Of a DNA stretch of 64,000 bases, positions 62,869-64,000 are shown piece by piece (the first letter of the stretch is position 1; every line of letters begins with the position of its first letter). The DNA is from an uncultured Planktomarina sp. (lineage in GTDB: Bacteria; Pseudomonadota; Alphaproteobacteria; Rhodobacterales; Rhodobacteraceae). The stretch spans positions 62,001-126,000 of the forward strand of contig CAJIZA010000004.1 in NCBI GenBank assembly GCA_905181815.1, given 5' to 3'. The position numbers were made by a program, and so were the translations under genes. The notes under the pieces are model-generated. The model was not told where the DNA came from. It made no database searches and saw only the letters and a program-made list of their open reading frames with translations.

Positions 62869-63868
62869 AGCGGATCCTTGGGTCTAAAAGGCCATAAAGC
62901 ACATCGGCAATCAAATTGAACAGCACGATCAAAATTGCGAAAATGAAGGTCAAGGTTTGCACCATCGGCAGATCATTGGCCTGAATGGCAGTGATAAGCA
63001 ATTGGCCAATGCCATTCACCTTGAAGACTTGTTCGGTAATGATTGCGCCGCCAAAAATCGACGGCACCCCAAGGGCGATCACCGTCACCACTGGGATCAT
63101 CGAATTGCGCAGAACATGAACCAAAACCACTGTAGCTTCGCTCAACCCCTTGGCGCGCGCGGTGCGCACATAGTCATGGCTAAGATTGTCGAGCATCGAG
63201 GCGCGCATGAAGCGGCTGATCTGGCTGGTGATCTGCAAAGCAAGAACCATGACGGGCAGGAACATCTGCCAAATCTGCACTTTAAAACTGGCCCAATCAT
63301 CGACCACATGCATCGTATCGTAGATCGACGGGAACCAACCCAGCTGCACCGAGAAAATCACAATCACCAAAACCCCAGAAAAAAATGGGGGCACGGAAAA
63401 TCCGATCATCGTGATGAATGTCCCAGCTTGGTCGAAGATGGAATATTGCCGATAAGCAGATATTATTCCAATCGGCAAGGCGATGAGAATACCCACCACA
63501 TAGGCCACCCCCACAACCCAAAGCGTTTGCGGCAAGCGCTGGATCACAATGTCAATCACCGGCGAGCGGGTTTGCCAAGAGATTACTCTGAGCTTTCCTT
63601 CTGCCAAGCCCGTGCCGAAAAGCGCATCAATGCCATTCAGCGGCTCTATCCAAAAAAACTGAATGATCCATTTAAAATATTGAATATGGATCGGCTGGCC
63701 GAGGCCAAGCGCTTCGCGCATCTGTTGCTTAACCTCGGGCGGAACGGTTAAAGGCACCTGTGCCATAGGATCGCCTGGGGCCAATTGCAGCAATAAAAAT
63801 ATCACAAGGGAAATGAACAAAAGTGTCGGAACCGCGAGGACAAGACGACGGATGGTAAATGTTAGCAT
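62861..63868 (-). CDS. Peptide ABC transporter permease (DppB/OppB type)
   Basis: This 335-residue permease starts with the LTFTIRRLVLAVPTLLFISL helix typical of DppB/OppB. It carries LAPGDPMAQ and the EAA loop SHDYVRTARAKGLSEATVVL, and ends LLDPRIRYD. A hairpin separates it from the substrate-binding protein gene, as is common when the binding protein is made in excess. Confidence 0.93.
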   Translation of the reverse strand: MLTFTIRRLVLAVPTLLFISLVIFLLLQLAPGDPMAQVPLTVPPEVKQQMREALGLGQPIHIQYFKWIIQFFWIEPLNGIDALFGTGLAEGKLRVISWQTRSPVIDIVIQRLPQTLWVVGVAYVVGILIALPIGIISAYRQYSIFDQAGTFITMIGFSVPPFFSGVLVIVIFSVQLGWFPSIYDTMHVVDDWASFKVQIWQMFLPVMVLALQITSQISRFMRASMLDNLSHDYVRTARAKGLSEATVVLVHVLRNSMIPVVTVIALGVPSIFGGAIITEQVFKVNGIGQLLITAIQANDLPMVQTLTFIFAILIVLFNLIADVLYGLLDPRIRYD

Positions 63869-63905
63869 CGGCGATTTAGCTCATTTTCTTTAAAATAGTT
63901 TGCGA

Positions 63906-63936
63906 GTGGGCGCCCCACCCCAAGGCAGGGCGCCAC
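63906..63936 (-). terminator. Hairpin between binding protein and permease genes
   Basis: GTGGGCGCCC (63906-63915) pairs with GGGCGCCAC (63928-63936), with one bulged G. The T tract is not adjacent. It more likely slows transcription or protects the upstream mRNA than fully terminates. Confidence 0.5.
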
Positions 63937-63941
63937 AAAAT

Positions 63942-64000
63942 TTACTTCAGACGATGCCAATCGGCAGCATTCCAAAGTTCGCTGTCCCAAACATTCAAGA
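63942..64000 (-). CDS. Peptide ABC transporter substrate-binding protein, C-terminal end
   Basis: The last 18 codons (LNVWDSELWNAADWHRLK, then TAA) are seen on the minus strand. The sequence matches the C-terminus of family 5 solute-binding proteins, and the permease genes follow directly. The bulk of the gene is beyond the window. Confidence 0.7.
   Translation of the reverse strand, partial: LNVWDSELWNAADWHRLK

Noticed and set aside
1-64000. CRISPR arrays, insertion sequences, prophage or integrated elements
   Set aside because: I saw no regularly spaced repeats, transposase or integrase motifs, phage genes, or abrupt change in base composition over long stretches.

Overview
The window looks like chromosome from a marine Roseobacter-group alphaproteobacterium (Rhodobacteraceae). 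The evidence is the gene content and order (pyk / N-formylglutamate amidohydrolase / DUF1244; argH - tiny lipoprotein - lysA; SDR - uvrC - pgsA - moaD - moaE; pyrB - pyrC-like - plsY), a DmdC-type 3-methylmercaptopropionyl-CoA dehydrogenase, the ethylmalonyl-CoA-pathway lyase Mcl1, phaAB and an aa3-type oxidase subunit IV. G+C looks to be in the mid-fifties by eye. Genes are packed tightly, often with 4-bp ATGA overlaps. I see no rRNA, tRNA, CRISPR array, phage or insertion sequence. The species is not determinable from this window; a pelagic Roseobacter lineage is an inference.

Layout. 1-4 kb: the start of pyruvate kinase, an N-formylglutamate amidohydrolase, DUF1244, and a modular OmpA-type protein. 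3.9-6.8 kb: a three-gene operon, dgcN-dgcA-D-amino acid aminotransferase, for D-glutamate/D-amino acid use, with a perfect 12-bp palindrome upstream. 7-9 kb: mcl1 and accA. 9-18 kb: plsC, a zinc-ribbon protein, a TIGR02302 protein, lysA, an LptM-like microlipoprotein, argH, a TlpA thioredoxin and tag. 18-21 kb: a decayed EAL-domain gene, then phaA-phaB with a PhaR-like palindrome. 21-28.7 kb: trmN-like methyltransferase, polyprenyl synthase, ispE, a large TPR protein, ETF-ubiquinone oxidoreductase and greA. 28.8-33 kb: molybdenum-cofactor operon fdhD-mobA-mobB-moeA opposite azlCD. 33-37 kb: a decayed lipoprotein gene, COX IV, an MBL hydrolase, dmdC and yqgE. 37.5-44.5 kb: a DsbD N-domain protein, an RND efflux pair, moaB and a uracil-DNA glycosylase. 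44.6-51.4 kb: pyrB, a 33-residue membrane microprotein, a catalytically dead dihydroorotase homologue, plsY, a frameshifted gshA, rsmE and ubiA. 51.4-57 kb: a second modular OmpA protein, moaE/moaD, pgsA, uvrC. 57-64 kb: SDR, Ca/Na antiporter, a 58-residue CxxC/CxC microprotein, an S49 peptidase, an ABC exporter, and a peptide ABC importer running off the end.

How the genes fit together. Central-carbon genes (pyk, accA, mcl1, phaAB) sit with scavenging functions (D-amino acid use, peptide import, DMSP-derived methylmercaptopropionate, branched-chain amino acid export). Molybdenum-cofactor synthesis is spread over three loci (moaB; moaDE; fdhD-mobA-mobB-moeA).

The most notable points are three genes of 33-58 codons supported by overlap or ribosome-binding signals, the pseudo-dihydroorotase, the exact 117-residue modules of the first OmpA protein, several palindromic operator candidates, and a set of single-base frameshifts at short A/T runs (azlC, gshA, a lipoprotein gene) that are either real decay or consensus errors. 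I found no clearly new multi-gene system.
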